DNA from: Odoribacteraceae bacterium | GTDB taxonomy: Bacteria > Bacteroidota > Bacteroidia > Bacteroidales > Marinifilaceae | Direction: 5' to 3' | Assembly (NCBI GenBank): GCA_031259905.1 | Contig: JAIRKS010000195.1 | Span: 1 to 15,627 of the forward strand | Length of the DNA: 15,627 nucleotides | Part shown: piece by piece, positions 8,334 through 14,164 of the stretch | How positions within the stretch are numbered: position 1 is the first letter of the stretch | Layout: every line of letters starts with the position of its first letter | Notes under the pieces: model-generated | The model's input: only the letters and a program-made list of their open reading frames with translations | Told to the model about the DNA's origin: nothing | Database searches by the model: none | Position numbers and translations under genes: made by a program

Positions 8334-8345
8334 GGCAACACCCCC

Positions 8346-8365
8346 CGCAAGTCAACTGACTTGCG
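8346..8365. repeat. Type A hairpin unit CGCAAGTCAACTGACTTGCG
   Basis: Nine-base arms pair perfectly around AC. It has the same design as the units at 5-43 (GCAAGT...ACTTGC with AC in the centre) but with two compensated bases (TCA/TGA against TGA/TCA). A half-unit follows 21 bp later at 8367. Confidence 0.8.
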
Positions 8366-8441
8366 ACGCAAGTCAACCAACATTTCACGAGCATCGGGCA
8401 ACATTCCCCGCGGTTCGGGCAACGCGGGTAAGCGGTCGACC

Positions 8442-8463
8442 GGCCCGCCCGACCCGGCGGGCC
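8442..8463 (+). terminator. Terminator-like GC hairpin upstream of miaB
   Basis: Arms GGCCCGCC (8442-8449) and GGCGGGCC (8456-8463) pair perfectly around 6 nt and are followed by TTTCC. The T run is only three bases, so it is a weak intrinsic terminator at best. It would insulate miaB from paralogue 2 and the array. The left repeat copy has no equivalent hairpin at this spot, but can pair CCGGTAA (322-328) with TTACCGG (339-345). Confidence 0.5.
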
Positions 8464-8487
8464 TTTCCGGTTACCGGTAAATTCACG

Positions 8488-8495
8488 TACATTCG
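8488..8495 (+). promoter_or_regulatory. Possible miaB -7-like element TACATTCG
   Basis: This near match to TAnnTTTG lies 26 bp before the miaB ATG, and the following CG makes the ten-base TACATTCGCG shared with the sigma factor leader (minus strand, 15569 downward), where the gap to ATG is 24 bp. No -33 TTTG is evident. It is supported only by position and recurrence. Confidence 0.35.
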
Positions 8496-8521
8496 CGAGC
8501 AAGACAAGAACACGAGCAACA

Positions 8522-9850
8522 ATGAATAAAACATTCTACATCGAAACATACGGCTGCCAGATGAACGTCGCCGACAGCGACGTCGTCGCCGCCATCCTCG
8601 AAAAAGAAGGATACACGCGCGTCACCGGCGAAGACGAGGCCGACGTGATCCTCGTCAACACCTGCTCCGTCCGTGAAAACGCCGAGCTACGGGCACGCGG
8701 ACGCGTCCAGGGACTGTCGAGGGTAAAGAAACGGCGGCCGGGAGCGCTCGTCGCCGTCATCGGGTGCATGGCCGAAAGGCTGGGAGAAACCCTCTTTGAA
8801 CAAGAAAAAAACGTCAACATCGTCGTCGGGCCGGACGCCTACCTCGAGCTGCCCGACCTCATCCGGCGCGCCGAACGCGGCGAGAAAGCCATCAACGTCG
8901 AACTCTCCACGACGGAGACCTACCCCGGCATCTGCCCCTCGCGCGGCGACGCGACGGCCATCTCCACCTTCGTCCCGATCACCAGGGGATGCAACAACTT
9001 CTGCACCTACTGCATCGTCCCCTACACGCGCGGGAGAGAACGGGGACGCCAGCCCGAAAGCGTCATCCGGGAGGCACGGGCGGCGCGCGACGGCGGCTGC
9101 CGGGAAATAACACTGCTCGGGCAAAACGTCAACTCGTACCGCTGGCAGGACAACGCGACCGTCGTCACCTTCCCTGAACTGCTGCGGGAAGTCGCCCGCG
9201 CCGTCCCCGACACCCGCGTGCGCTTCGCCACCTCCCACCCGCGGGACATGAGCGACGAAATCCTCCACGCCATCGCCGAGCACCCGAACATCTGCCGGCA
9301 CGTCCACCTGCCCGCCCAATCCGGCAGCAACGCCGTGCTCGCGCGGATGAACAGGCAGTACACGCGCGAACAATACCTCGAACGCGTACGCGCCATCCGG
9401 GAAATCCTCCCCGGCTGCGGGCTGACGACCGACCTCTTCGTCGGCTTCAGCGGCGAGAGCGAGGCCGACCACCGCGCGACGCTCGAGCTGGTCGAGCAAG
9501 CTCGATTCGACGCGGCCTTCACGTTCAAGTACTCGGAACGACCGGGGACCGTCGCCTCCCGCCAACTGCCCGACGACGTGGACGAGCCGACGAAACAACG
9601 CCGCCTGCAAGAGCTGATCGCGCTGCAACGGCGCCTCTCCCTCGCCTCCAACCGCGCGGACGTCGGGCGGACGATGGAAGTGCTCGTCGAAGGCCCGTCG
9701 CGCAGGAACACCGCGGAAATGTCCGGGCGCAACGAGCAGAACAAGGTCATCGTCTTCCCCGCGCGAGGCCGCCGCGCCGGCGACACGACCCGCGTGCGCG
9801 TCACCGGATGCACGCCGGCGACGCTGCTCGGCGAAATCATCGACGAATAA
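8522..9850 (+). CDS. miaB: tRNA-2-methylthio-N6-dimethylallyladenosine synthase MiaB
   Basis: 442 residues, typical for the family. MiaB is a radical-SAM methylthiotransferase that adds the 2-methylthio group to i6A37 of tRNAs reading UNN codons. The N-terminal UPF0004 domain carries cluster ligands Cys12 (YGCQMN), Cys48 (VNTCSVRENA) and Cys82 (GCMAERLG). The radical-SAM motif CNNFCTYC places Cys157, Cys161 and Cys164, followed by IVPYTRGRERGR. A C-terminal TRAM-like RNA-binding domain covers about 371-440. All expected ligands are present, so the gene looks functional. The first 35 codons are duplicated at 390-494. It is followed after 9 bp by an RNA methyltransferase gene on the same strand, likely one operon. 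An RimO or MtaB assignment is less likely given the YGCQMN and CNNFCTYCIVPYTRGRE signatures. Confidence 0.96.
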   Translation: MNKTFYIETYGCQMNVADSDVVAAILEKEGYTRVTGEDEADVILVNTCSVRENAELRARGRVQGLSRVKKRRPGALVAVIGCMAERLGETLFEQEKNVNIVVGPDAYLELPDLIRRAERGEKAINVELSTTETYPGICPSRGDATAISTFVPITRGCNNFCTYCIVPYTRGRERGRQPESVIREARAARDGGCREITLLGQNVNSYRWQDNATVVTFPELLREVARAVPDTRVRFATSHPRDMSDEILHAIAEHPNICRHVHLPAQSGSNAVLARMNRQYTREQYLERVRAIREILPGCGLTTDLFVGFSGESEADHRATLELVEQARFDAAFTFKYSERPGTVASRQLPDDVDEPTKQRRLQELIALQRRLSLASNRADVGRTMEVLVEGPSRRNTAEMSGRNEQNKVIVFPARGRRAGDTTRVRVTGCTPATLLGEIIDE

Positions 9851-9859
9851 CGCCCCGGC

Positions 9860-10408
9860 ATGTCCCGCAAACTACACAACGAGGAACTCCACCGCCTCTC
9901 GCCCGACGCCTACCGGTCGGCGAGGAAGCTACCCGTCGTCATCCTCCTCGACAACGCCCGCAGCCAGCACAACATCGGCTCCGTCTTCCGCACCGCCGAC
10001 GCCTTCCGCGTCGAGAAACTCTACCTCTGCGGCATCACCGCCACGCCGCCCCACCGGGAAATCCACAAAACGGCGCTCGGCGCCGAGGAGAGCGTCGCGT
10101 GGGAACACGCGGCGGATACCGTCGCCGTCGTCCGCCGCCTGCGAGCGGAGGGGTACACCGTCGTCGCCGTCGAGCAAGCCGAGGGCAGCATCTCCCTCGA
10201 CGGCCACCGCCTCGCGCCGGGACGACGGTACGCGCTGGTCTTCGGCAACGAGGTGCGGGGCGTGGGAGAGGAGACCGTCGCGCTCGCCGACTACTGCCTG
10301 GAGGTGCCGCAGTTCGGCACGAAACACTCGCTGAACCTCTCCGTCACCGCGGGAATCGTCCTCTGGCACGCGCTGCACCCGCTCTTCCCCCTCCTCGATG
10401 AAGGTTAA
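9860..10408 (+). CDS. SpoU/TrmH-family RNA methyltransferase
   Basis: 182 residues, the length of a minimal SPOUT-fold methyltransferase. It transfers methyl from S-adenosylmethionine to a ribose 2'-OH of tRNA or rRNA in the cytoplasm. The three family motifs are clear: NIGSVFRTADAF (38-49), LVFGNEVRGVGEE (126-138) and EVPQFGTKHSLNLSVTAGIV (148-167). There is no separate N-terminal RNA-binding extension of the RlmB type. The start at 9860 lies 9 bp after the miaB stop, so the two RNA-modification genes are probably co-transcribed. The substrate nucleotide (for example tRNA Gm18 or wobble ribose) cannot be told from sequence. Confidence 0.92.
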   Translation: MSRKLHNEELHRLSPDAYRSARKLPVVILLDNARSQHNIGSVFRTADAFRVEKLYLCGITATPPHREIHKTALGAEESVAWEHAADTVAVVRRLRAEGYTVVAVEQAEGSISLDGHRLAPGRRYALVFGNEVRGVGEETVALADYCLEVPQFGTKHSLNLSVTAGIVLWHALHPLFPLLDEG

Positions 10409-10456
10409 AAATAACATAAACTTCGCGGGCAGCGCCGCCGGGATACTTGCTTTCGA

Positions 10457-10464
10457 TACCTTTG
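10457..10464 (+). promoter_or_regulatory. Bacteroidota -7 promoter element TACCTTTG
   Basis: This is an exact match to TAnnTTTG, 38 bp before the ATG at 10503. No TTTG is found about 19-20 bp upstream, so the -33 element is poor. The short A/T-rich leader (about 30 nt) leaves no room for a riboswitch. It probably starts transcription of 10503-13906. Confidence 0.65.
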
Positions 10465-10502
10465 GACACCTTATTATATAGAACCACGTAATATAAACCA
10501 TC

Positions 10503-11009
10503 ATGAAAACAACCGTGAAACTTTACTCGTTAAGCTACAGTGACGCGAAGACGTACCTCTTCGCGCTGTTATTCGTGGCCGGCAATCTTCTGTTGCCCCT
10601 GGCGTGCCACCTCGTCCCCGACGGCGGGCGAATGTTGTTGCCGCTGTACTTCTTCACGCTGATCGCCGCGTACAAGTACGGCCTGCAGGTGGGACTGCTC
10701 GCGGCCGTCCTCTCGCCGGTCGCCAACGCGCTGCTCTTCGGGATGCCGGCAGCGGCAGCGTTGCCGCTCATCGTGATCAAATCGTGCTTGCTCGCCGCGT
10801 GCGCCGCTTACGCCGCCCGGAGAAGCGGACGGATCACGTTCGTGCCCATCCTGCTCGCCGTGGTAGCCTGCCACGGGATCGGCCTCGCCGTCGAGAGCGC
10901 GTGGAACGGCTTCACTGTCGCCGCGAGTGCCTTGAAGATGGCCGTTCCGGGAATCCTGCTGCAGGTACTCGGCGGATACGCCCTGTTAAAAGCAACGGCG
11001 AGACAATGA
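10503..11009 (+). CDS. Putative ECF transporter S component-like membrane protein
   Basis: 168 residues, almost wholly hydrophobic, with about five or six membrane segments. LYFFTLIAAYKYGLQVGLLAAVLSPVANALLFGMP-like spacing (about residues 47-81) matches the membrane-embedded substrate-capture (S) subunits of energy-coupling-factor vitamin transporters in Bacteroidota (recalled family pattern, not searched). S components normally use a shared EcfA/EcfA'/EcfT module, none of which is in the window. The stop overlaps the next start (ATGA at 11006), implying translational coupling to a phosphoribosyltransferase. The substrate is unknown; a base or vitamin precursor salvaged by that enzyme is a reasonable guess. 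It could alternatively be an unrelated small integral membrane protein. Confidence 0.6.
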   Translation: MKTTVKLYSLSYSDAKTYLFALLFVAGNLLLPLACHLVPDGGRMLLPLYFFTLIAAYKYGLQVGLLAAVLSPVANALLFGMPAAAALPLIVIKSCLLAACAAYAARRSGRITFVPILLAVVACHGIGLAVESAWNGFTVAASALKMAVPGILLQVLGGYALLKATARQ

Positions 11010-11398
11010 AACCACCGGGAGAGGTTCTCGAGCGCTTCCGCGCGATCCCCATCGACGAGGAGTTCGACCTGATCGTCGCCGTCGCCAACGGGGGGATCGT
11101 GCCCGCCGGCATCCTTAACCAGCGGCTGCACGCGGAGGTGAGGCTGCTGTACATTAACCTGAGGGACGAACGGCAGCAGCCGGTGCACGACGCGCCGAGG
11201 GTGCTGCATCCCGTGGACTTCGACGTCAAGGGGAAGCGCGTGCTGCTCGTGGACGATCGCGTGAAAACAGGCGCTACCCTCGCCACGGCACGGGAACTGC
11301 TCCGCGAGGCCGCGCGCGTCAGGACGTTCGCCGTGAACGGACGCGCCGACTACGCCCTGTACGACGAGCCGTGCTTCGCGTTCCCGTGGATACTCTGA
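11006..11398 (+). CDS. Small type I phosphoribosyltransferase
   Basis: 130 residues. The ATG at 11006 overlaps the preceding stop as ATGA; an upstream open extension into that gene is rejected. VLLVDDRVKTGATLATA (about 83-99) is the PRPP-binding loop of type I phosphoribosyltransferases, with the acidic pair Asp-Asp and the TGAT turn. IVAVANGGIVPAGIL (23-37) is the first substrate-loop region. Such enzymes join a base to PRPP or reverse that reaction. The residue before TG is Lys rather than the common Asp or Thr. The protein is shorter than HPRT or APRT (about 170-180) and lacks an obvious hood extension, so the base cannot be named. Coupling to the S-component-like gene suggests uptake and phosphoribosylation of one compound (inference). 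Confidence 0.83.
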   Translation: MKPPGEVLERFRAIPIDEEFDLIVAVANGGIVPAGILNQRLHAEVRLLYINLRDERQQPVHDAPRVLHPVDFDVKGKRVLLVDDRVKTGATLATARELLREAARVRTFAVNGRADYALYDEPCFAFPWIL

Positions 11399-11416
11399 AA
11401 CTTTAATAAACAACAC

Positions 11417-12355
11417 ATGGACAGGAGAGATTTCTTGAAAGCCATCGCCGTGGCAGGCGCGACGATCACGATCAAGCCGAGCAAGGCCATGCACGTGCTG
11501 ATGCAAAAAACCACGGCCGCCCCCGCCACGGGGACGGTCGACATGGTCGCCGTGATGGGCGGCGAACCGGCAGAGATGTTCCAGCGAGCCATCGGGGAGC
11601 TGGGGGGCATCAAGCAGTTTATCAAGGCCGGGCAACGCGTGGTGGTGAAGCCCAATATCGGGTGGGACAAGAAGCCGGAGCTTGCCGGGAACACGAACCC
11701 GGAGCTGGTGGCCGAGATCACGAGGCAATGCCTCGCCGCCGGCGCCAGGGAGGTGGTGGTGTTCGACCACACGTGCGACGAGTGCCGGAAGACCTACAAG
11801 ACCTCCGGCATCGAGGAGGCCGCGCGGGAGGCCGGGGCCACCGTCGTGCACGCCGACCAGGAGTCGCGCTATCGCCCGGTCTCCCTCCCGATGGGGAAGA
11901 ACCTGAAAGAAACCAAGGTGCACGAGGCCATCCTCGATTGCGACGCGTGGATCAACGTCCCGATCCTGAAACACCACGGGGGGGCCAACCTCAGCATCTC
12001 CATGAAGAATTACATGGGCATCGTGTGGGACAGGCCCTATTTCCACTCCCACGACCTGCAACAGTGCATCGCCGACGTGTGCACGTTCAGCAAGAAACCG
12101 GTGCTGAACGTCGTGGACGCCTACCGCCTTCTCAAGACCAACGGGCCGCAGGGACGCGCCGCGTCGGACGCCGTCCTGACGAAGGCGATCTTCATCTCGC
12201 ACGACATCGTCGCCGTCGATACCGCCGCCGCCCGCTTCTTCAACCAGGTGAGGGAAATGCCGCTCGAAAAGGTGGGACACCTCGCTAACGGCGAGGCCCT
12301 GCAACTCGGCACGATGAACCTCGACAAGCTCAACGTGAAGCGCGTCAAATTGTGA
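11417..12355 (+). CDS. Tat-signal DUF362 domain protein
   Basis: 312 residues. The N-terminus MDRRDFLKAIAVAGATI is a near-canonical twin-arginine signal (RRDFLK at 3-8), so export in folded form by the Tat system encoded 1.6 kb downstream is expected. The body matches the DUF362 pattern: GQRVVVKPNIGW (72-83), TNPELVAEI, FDHTCDECRKTYKTSGI (117-132, with a CxxC), WINVPILKHHGG (178-189), MKNYMGIVWDR (196-206) and HDIVAVDTAAA (262-272). The biochemical role of DUF362 is unknown; it often neighbours or is fused to 4Fe-4S ferredoxins, as here. A redox or cofactor-related role in the cell envelope is inferred. The gap to the upstream gene is 18 bp and to the polyferredoxin 48 bp, consistent with one operon. 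Confidence 0.88.
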   Translation: MDRRDFLKAIAVAGATITIKPSKAMHVLMQKTTAAPATGTVDMVAVMGGEPAEMFQRAIGELGGIKQFIKAGQRVVVKPNIGWDKKPELAGNTNPELVAEITRQCLAAGAREVVVFDHTCDECRKTYKTSGIEEAAREAGATVVHADQESRYRPVSLPMGKNLKETKVHEAILDCDAWINVPILKHHGGANLSISMKNYMGIVWDRPYFHSHDLQQCIADVCTFSKKPVLNVVDAYRLLKTNGPQGRAASDAVLTKAIFISHDIVAVDTAAARFFNQVREMPLEKVGHLANGEALQLGTMNLDKLNVKRVKL

Positions 12356-12403
12356 TGACATGCCGGGGAAAGCAAGAACGGGAACACGTCAAACCGTGAC
12401 GAC

Positions 12404-13906
12404 ATGCTGAAAAGAGCGAGAGCGATCGTCTCCATAGTCACGTGCGCGCTGGTCACCTTCTACTTCATAGACTTCGCCGAACTATCCCCGCGCCCGCTCG
12501 GATGGCTGACCAGGATACAACTCCTGCCGGCCCTCCTGGCAGGGAGCGCGCTGGTCATCGTGATCGCGTGGGTAGTGCTCACCCTCGCGGTCGGGCGCGT
12601 CTACTGCTCCGGCATCTGCCCGATGGGAATCTTCCAGGACGTCGTCGCGTGGATCTCCCGGCGCGCGGGGAAGAGGAAAAGATACCGCTACCGCCCGCCG
12701 CGCGTCTACACGCGGGGGATCGCGTTGATCGTCCCGGCGCTCCTGTTCTTCCTGGGCTACCCGTTGCTGCTGGGCCTCGTGGATCCGTACAGCGCTTACG
12801 GGAGGATGACCACGGCGCTCTTCCGTCCCCTTTACCTGGCGGGGAACAACCTCCTGGAGATGATCTTCTCCAGCTTCAACAACCACGCGTTCTACCGCGT
12901 GGGGATCTTCGTCCACGACCCTTTCTCGCTCGGCATCGCGCTGCTGACCCTCGCGGGCATCGGGGTGCTGGCGTGGCGTGGCGGGCGGACGTGGTGCAAC
13001 ACCCTTTGTCCCGTCGGCGCGTTCCTCGGCCTCCTCGGCAGGTGGTCGCTGTTCAAGATCCGCCTCGACGCCGGCAAGTGCACCCGCTGCGGGGCCTGCG
13101 CGGCGAAGTGCAAGGCCGGGTGCATCAGCAGCAAGGACAAGAGCGTGGACAGCAGTCGCTGCGTGGCTTGCTTCAATTGCCTTGACGCGTGCCGGTTCAA
13201 CGCCATCGGCTTTACCCCGGCCGTCGGGCGTCGCAGCCGAGGGAGTGTCGACGCTTCCAGGCGGCAGTTCCTGCTCGCCTCGGCGACGATCCCCGCGGCG
13301 CTGGCGAGCAGACCGCTGGAGCGACTGGCGGGGACAGGCAACCGGCGGAAGGCATCCCCGGTGCTCCCGCCCGGCGCCGTCTCGCGCGAGCACCTGTCGA
13401 GGCACTGCACCTCCTGCCACCTTTGCGTCAGCAAGTGCCCGTCGCGTGTCTTGAAGCCGGCCTTCATGGAGTACGGCCTGGCGGGGATGATGCAGCCCGT
13501 CGTGCACTACGAGAGGGGTTTCTGCAACTATAACTGCACCGTCTGCGGCGAGGTCTGCCCCAACGGCGCGATCCGCGCCCTGACGACGGAGCAGAAACAG
13601 ATGACGCGGATCGGGCGCGTGGTGTTCACCGAGGAGTTGTGCATCGTCATCACCGACGGCACCAGCTGCGGCGCCTGCTCGGAACACTGCCCGACGCAGG
13701 CCGTCACGATGGTCCCGCGCGAGGGAGGGCTGACCAGCCCGCGCGTCGACCCGTCGATCTGCGTCGGGTGCGGCGGCTGCGAGTATATCTGCCCCGTCCG
13801 CCCGCGACGCGCCATCCACGTGGAGGGCCTCCCCGTGCAGTCCGAACGCGCCGCCTTCAAGGAGGAGGACGAGAAGGAGATCGTCATCGACGATTTCGGC
13901 TTCTGA
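12404..13906 (+). CDS. NapH-NapG-like fused polyferredoxin with internal Tat motif
   Basis: 500 residues. The NapH-like first half has membrane segments near 5-24, 41-63, 106-126 and 172-191, with the paired motifs GRVYCSGICPMG (64-75) and GRTWCNTLCPVG (194-205) of the NapH/NosR/RdxA group. Two 4Fe-4S motifs follow (Cys 226/229/232/236 and 253/256/259/263). Then SRRQFLLASATIPAALA (285-301) is a twin-arginine signal in the middle of the chain. After it comes a NapG-like ferredoxin with four clusters (335/338/341/345; 374/378/381/385; 413/422/425/429; 453/456/459/463). NapG and NapH pass electrons from quinol to a periplasmic acceptor. No nitrate or nitrous-oxide reductase lies in the window, so the acceptor is unknown. 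The adjacent DUF362 protein is a candidate partner. The acidic tail is KEEDEKEIVIDDFGF. Confidence 0.88.
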   Translation: MLKRARAIVSIVTCALVTFYFIDFAELSPRPLGWLTRIQLLPALLAGSALVIVIAWVVLTLAVGRVYCSGICPMGIFQDVVAWISRRAGKRKRYRYRPPRVYTRGIALIVPALLFFLGYPLLLGLVDPYSAYGRMTTALFRPLYLAGNNLLEMIFSSFNNHAFYRVGIFVHDPFSLGIALLTLAGIGVLAWRGGRTWCNTLCPVGAFLGLLGRWSLFKIRLDAGKCTRCGACAAKCKAGCISSKDKSVDSSRCVACFNCLDACRFNAIGFTPAVGRRSRGSVDASRRQFLLASATIPAALASRPLERLAGTGNRRKASPVLPPGAVSREHLSRHCTSCHLCVSKCPSRVLKPAFMEYGLAGMMQPVVHYERGFCNYNCTVCGEVCPNGAIRALTTEQKQMTRIGRVVFTEELCIVITDGTSCGACSEHCPTQAVTMVPREGGLTSPRVDPSICVGCGGCEYICPVRPRRAIHVEGLPVQSERAAFKEEDEKEIVIDDFGF

Positions 13907-13907
13907 C

Positions 13908-13937
13908 TTGCGCGCGTGCCGTTTCTTTTTACCTTTG
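13908..13937 (+). promoter_or_regulatory. Bacteroidota promoter for tatAC
   Basis: TTG (13908-13910) is followed after 19 bp by TACCTTTG (13930-13937), matching the -33 TTTG / -7 TAnnTTTG arrangement closely. It lies directly after the stop of the polyferredoxin gene and 23 bp before the tatA ATG, so the Tat genes have their own start site besides any read-through. Confidence 0.8.
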
Positions 13938-13960
13938 TACGCGAATAAAATTACATCATC

Positions 13961-14164
13961 ATGATACCATTACAGACCATCGTCGAGTGCGGCCTCGGAA
14001 CGCCGGAAATCATCGGGATAGCGGTGATCGTGTTAATCCTCTTTGGCGGGAGGAAGATCCCGGAGCTGATGCGCGGGCTGGGACGCGGCGTGAAGAGTTT
14101 CAAGGACGGTATGAACGGCATCGACGACGAAATCAACAAGACCGACCCCAACGAGAAGAAGTAG
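13961..14164 (+). CDS. tatA: Sec-independent translocase subunit TatA
   Basis: 67 residues, normal for TatA/E proteins. GTPEIIGIAVIVLILFGGRK (13-32) holds the single membrane helix and the FG hinge, followed by the amphipathic helix IPELMRGLGRGVKSFKDGM and a charged tail. TatA assembles the protein-conducting oligomer for folded, twin-arginine-bearing substrates. The stop at 14162-14164 abuts the tatC ATG at 14165. No tatB is present, so this is probably a minimal TatAC system in which TatA does both jobs. Confidence 0.95.
   Translation: MIPLQTIVECGLGTPEIIGIAVIVLILFGGRKIPELMRGLGRGVKSFKDGMNGIDDEINKTDPNEKK

Larger units (their letters stand above)
8042..8424. repeat. 21-bp-periodic array 2 (types C, A and B mixed)
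   Basis: A 21-bp rhythm begins within about 10 bp of the stop of paralogue 2 and runs almost to the miaB leader. The first units (about 8062-8125) are diverged, with CGCCCCGCG cores. The core at 8141-8320 is type C, with unit TCTCGCGACATTCGACGAA plus AG and variants with TTCGGCAAA. Two copies of a 23-bp segment containing ATTTCACGAGCATCGGGC start at 8318 and 8381, exactly three units apart. Between them lies a type A hairpin unit (8346-8365). The end (8394-8424) is type B, as in array 1. The array is stop-free in several frames on both strands, so no gene is called in 8034-8521. Confidence 0.88.
8394..8626 (+). repeat. Right copy of 233-bp direct repeat, spanning the miaB start
   Basis: This is the partner of 262-494 at constant offset 8132. 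It carries the last type B unit, the miaB leader and miaB codons 1-35, and is continuous with the rest of miaB. The unmatched 26-bp block here (8439-8464) holds a terminator-like hairpin that the left copy lacks. Confidence 0.92.

Noticed and set aside
495..8393. Insertion sequence or integrase-borne element
   Set aside because: No transposase, integrase, or terminal inverted repeats at the segment ends were found. Only the direct repeat of the miaB start supports mobility, so it is reported as a finding and not as a mobile element.
75..8424. CRISPR arrays
   Set aside because: The repeats are contiguous 21-bp units with no unique spacers, and no cas genes are in the window.
10409..10502. Riboswitch controlling the S-component-like gene
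   Set aside because: The leader after the TACCTTTG element is only about 30 nt and A/T-rich, too short for a known vitamin riboswitch.
10808..12361. Minus-strand 517-codon open frame over the phosphoribosyltransferase and DUF362 genes
   Set aside because: It has no recognisable domain. The plus-strand genes in the same place have clear motifs (PRPP loop, Tat signal), so it is a GC-rich shadow.
12482..13819. Minus-strand 445-codon open frame opposite the polyferredoxin gene
   Set aside because: It is a shadow of the cysteine-rich plus-strand gene with six intact 4Fe-4S motifs.
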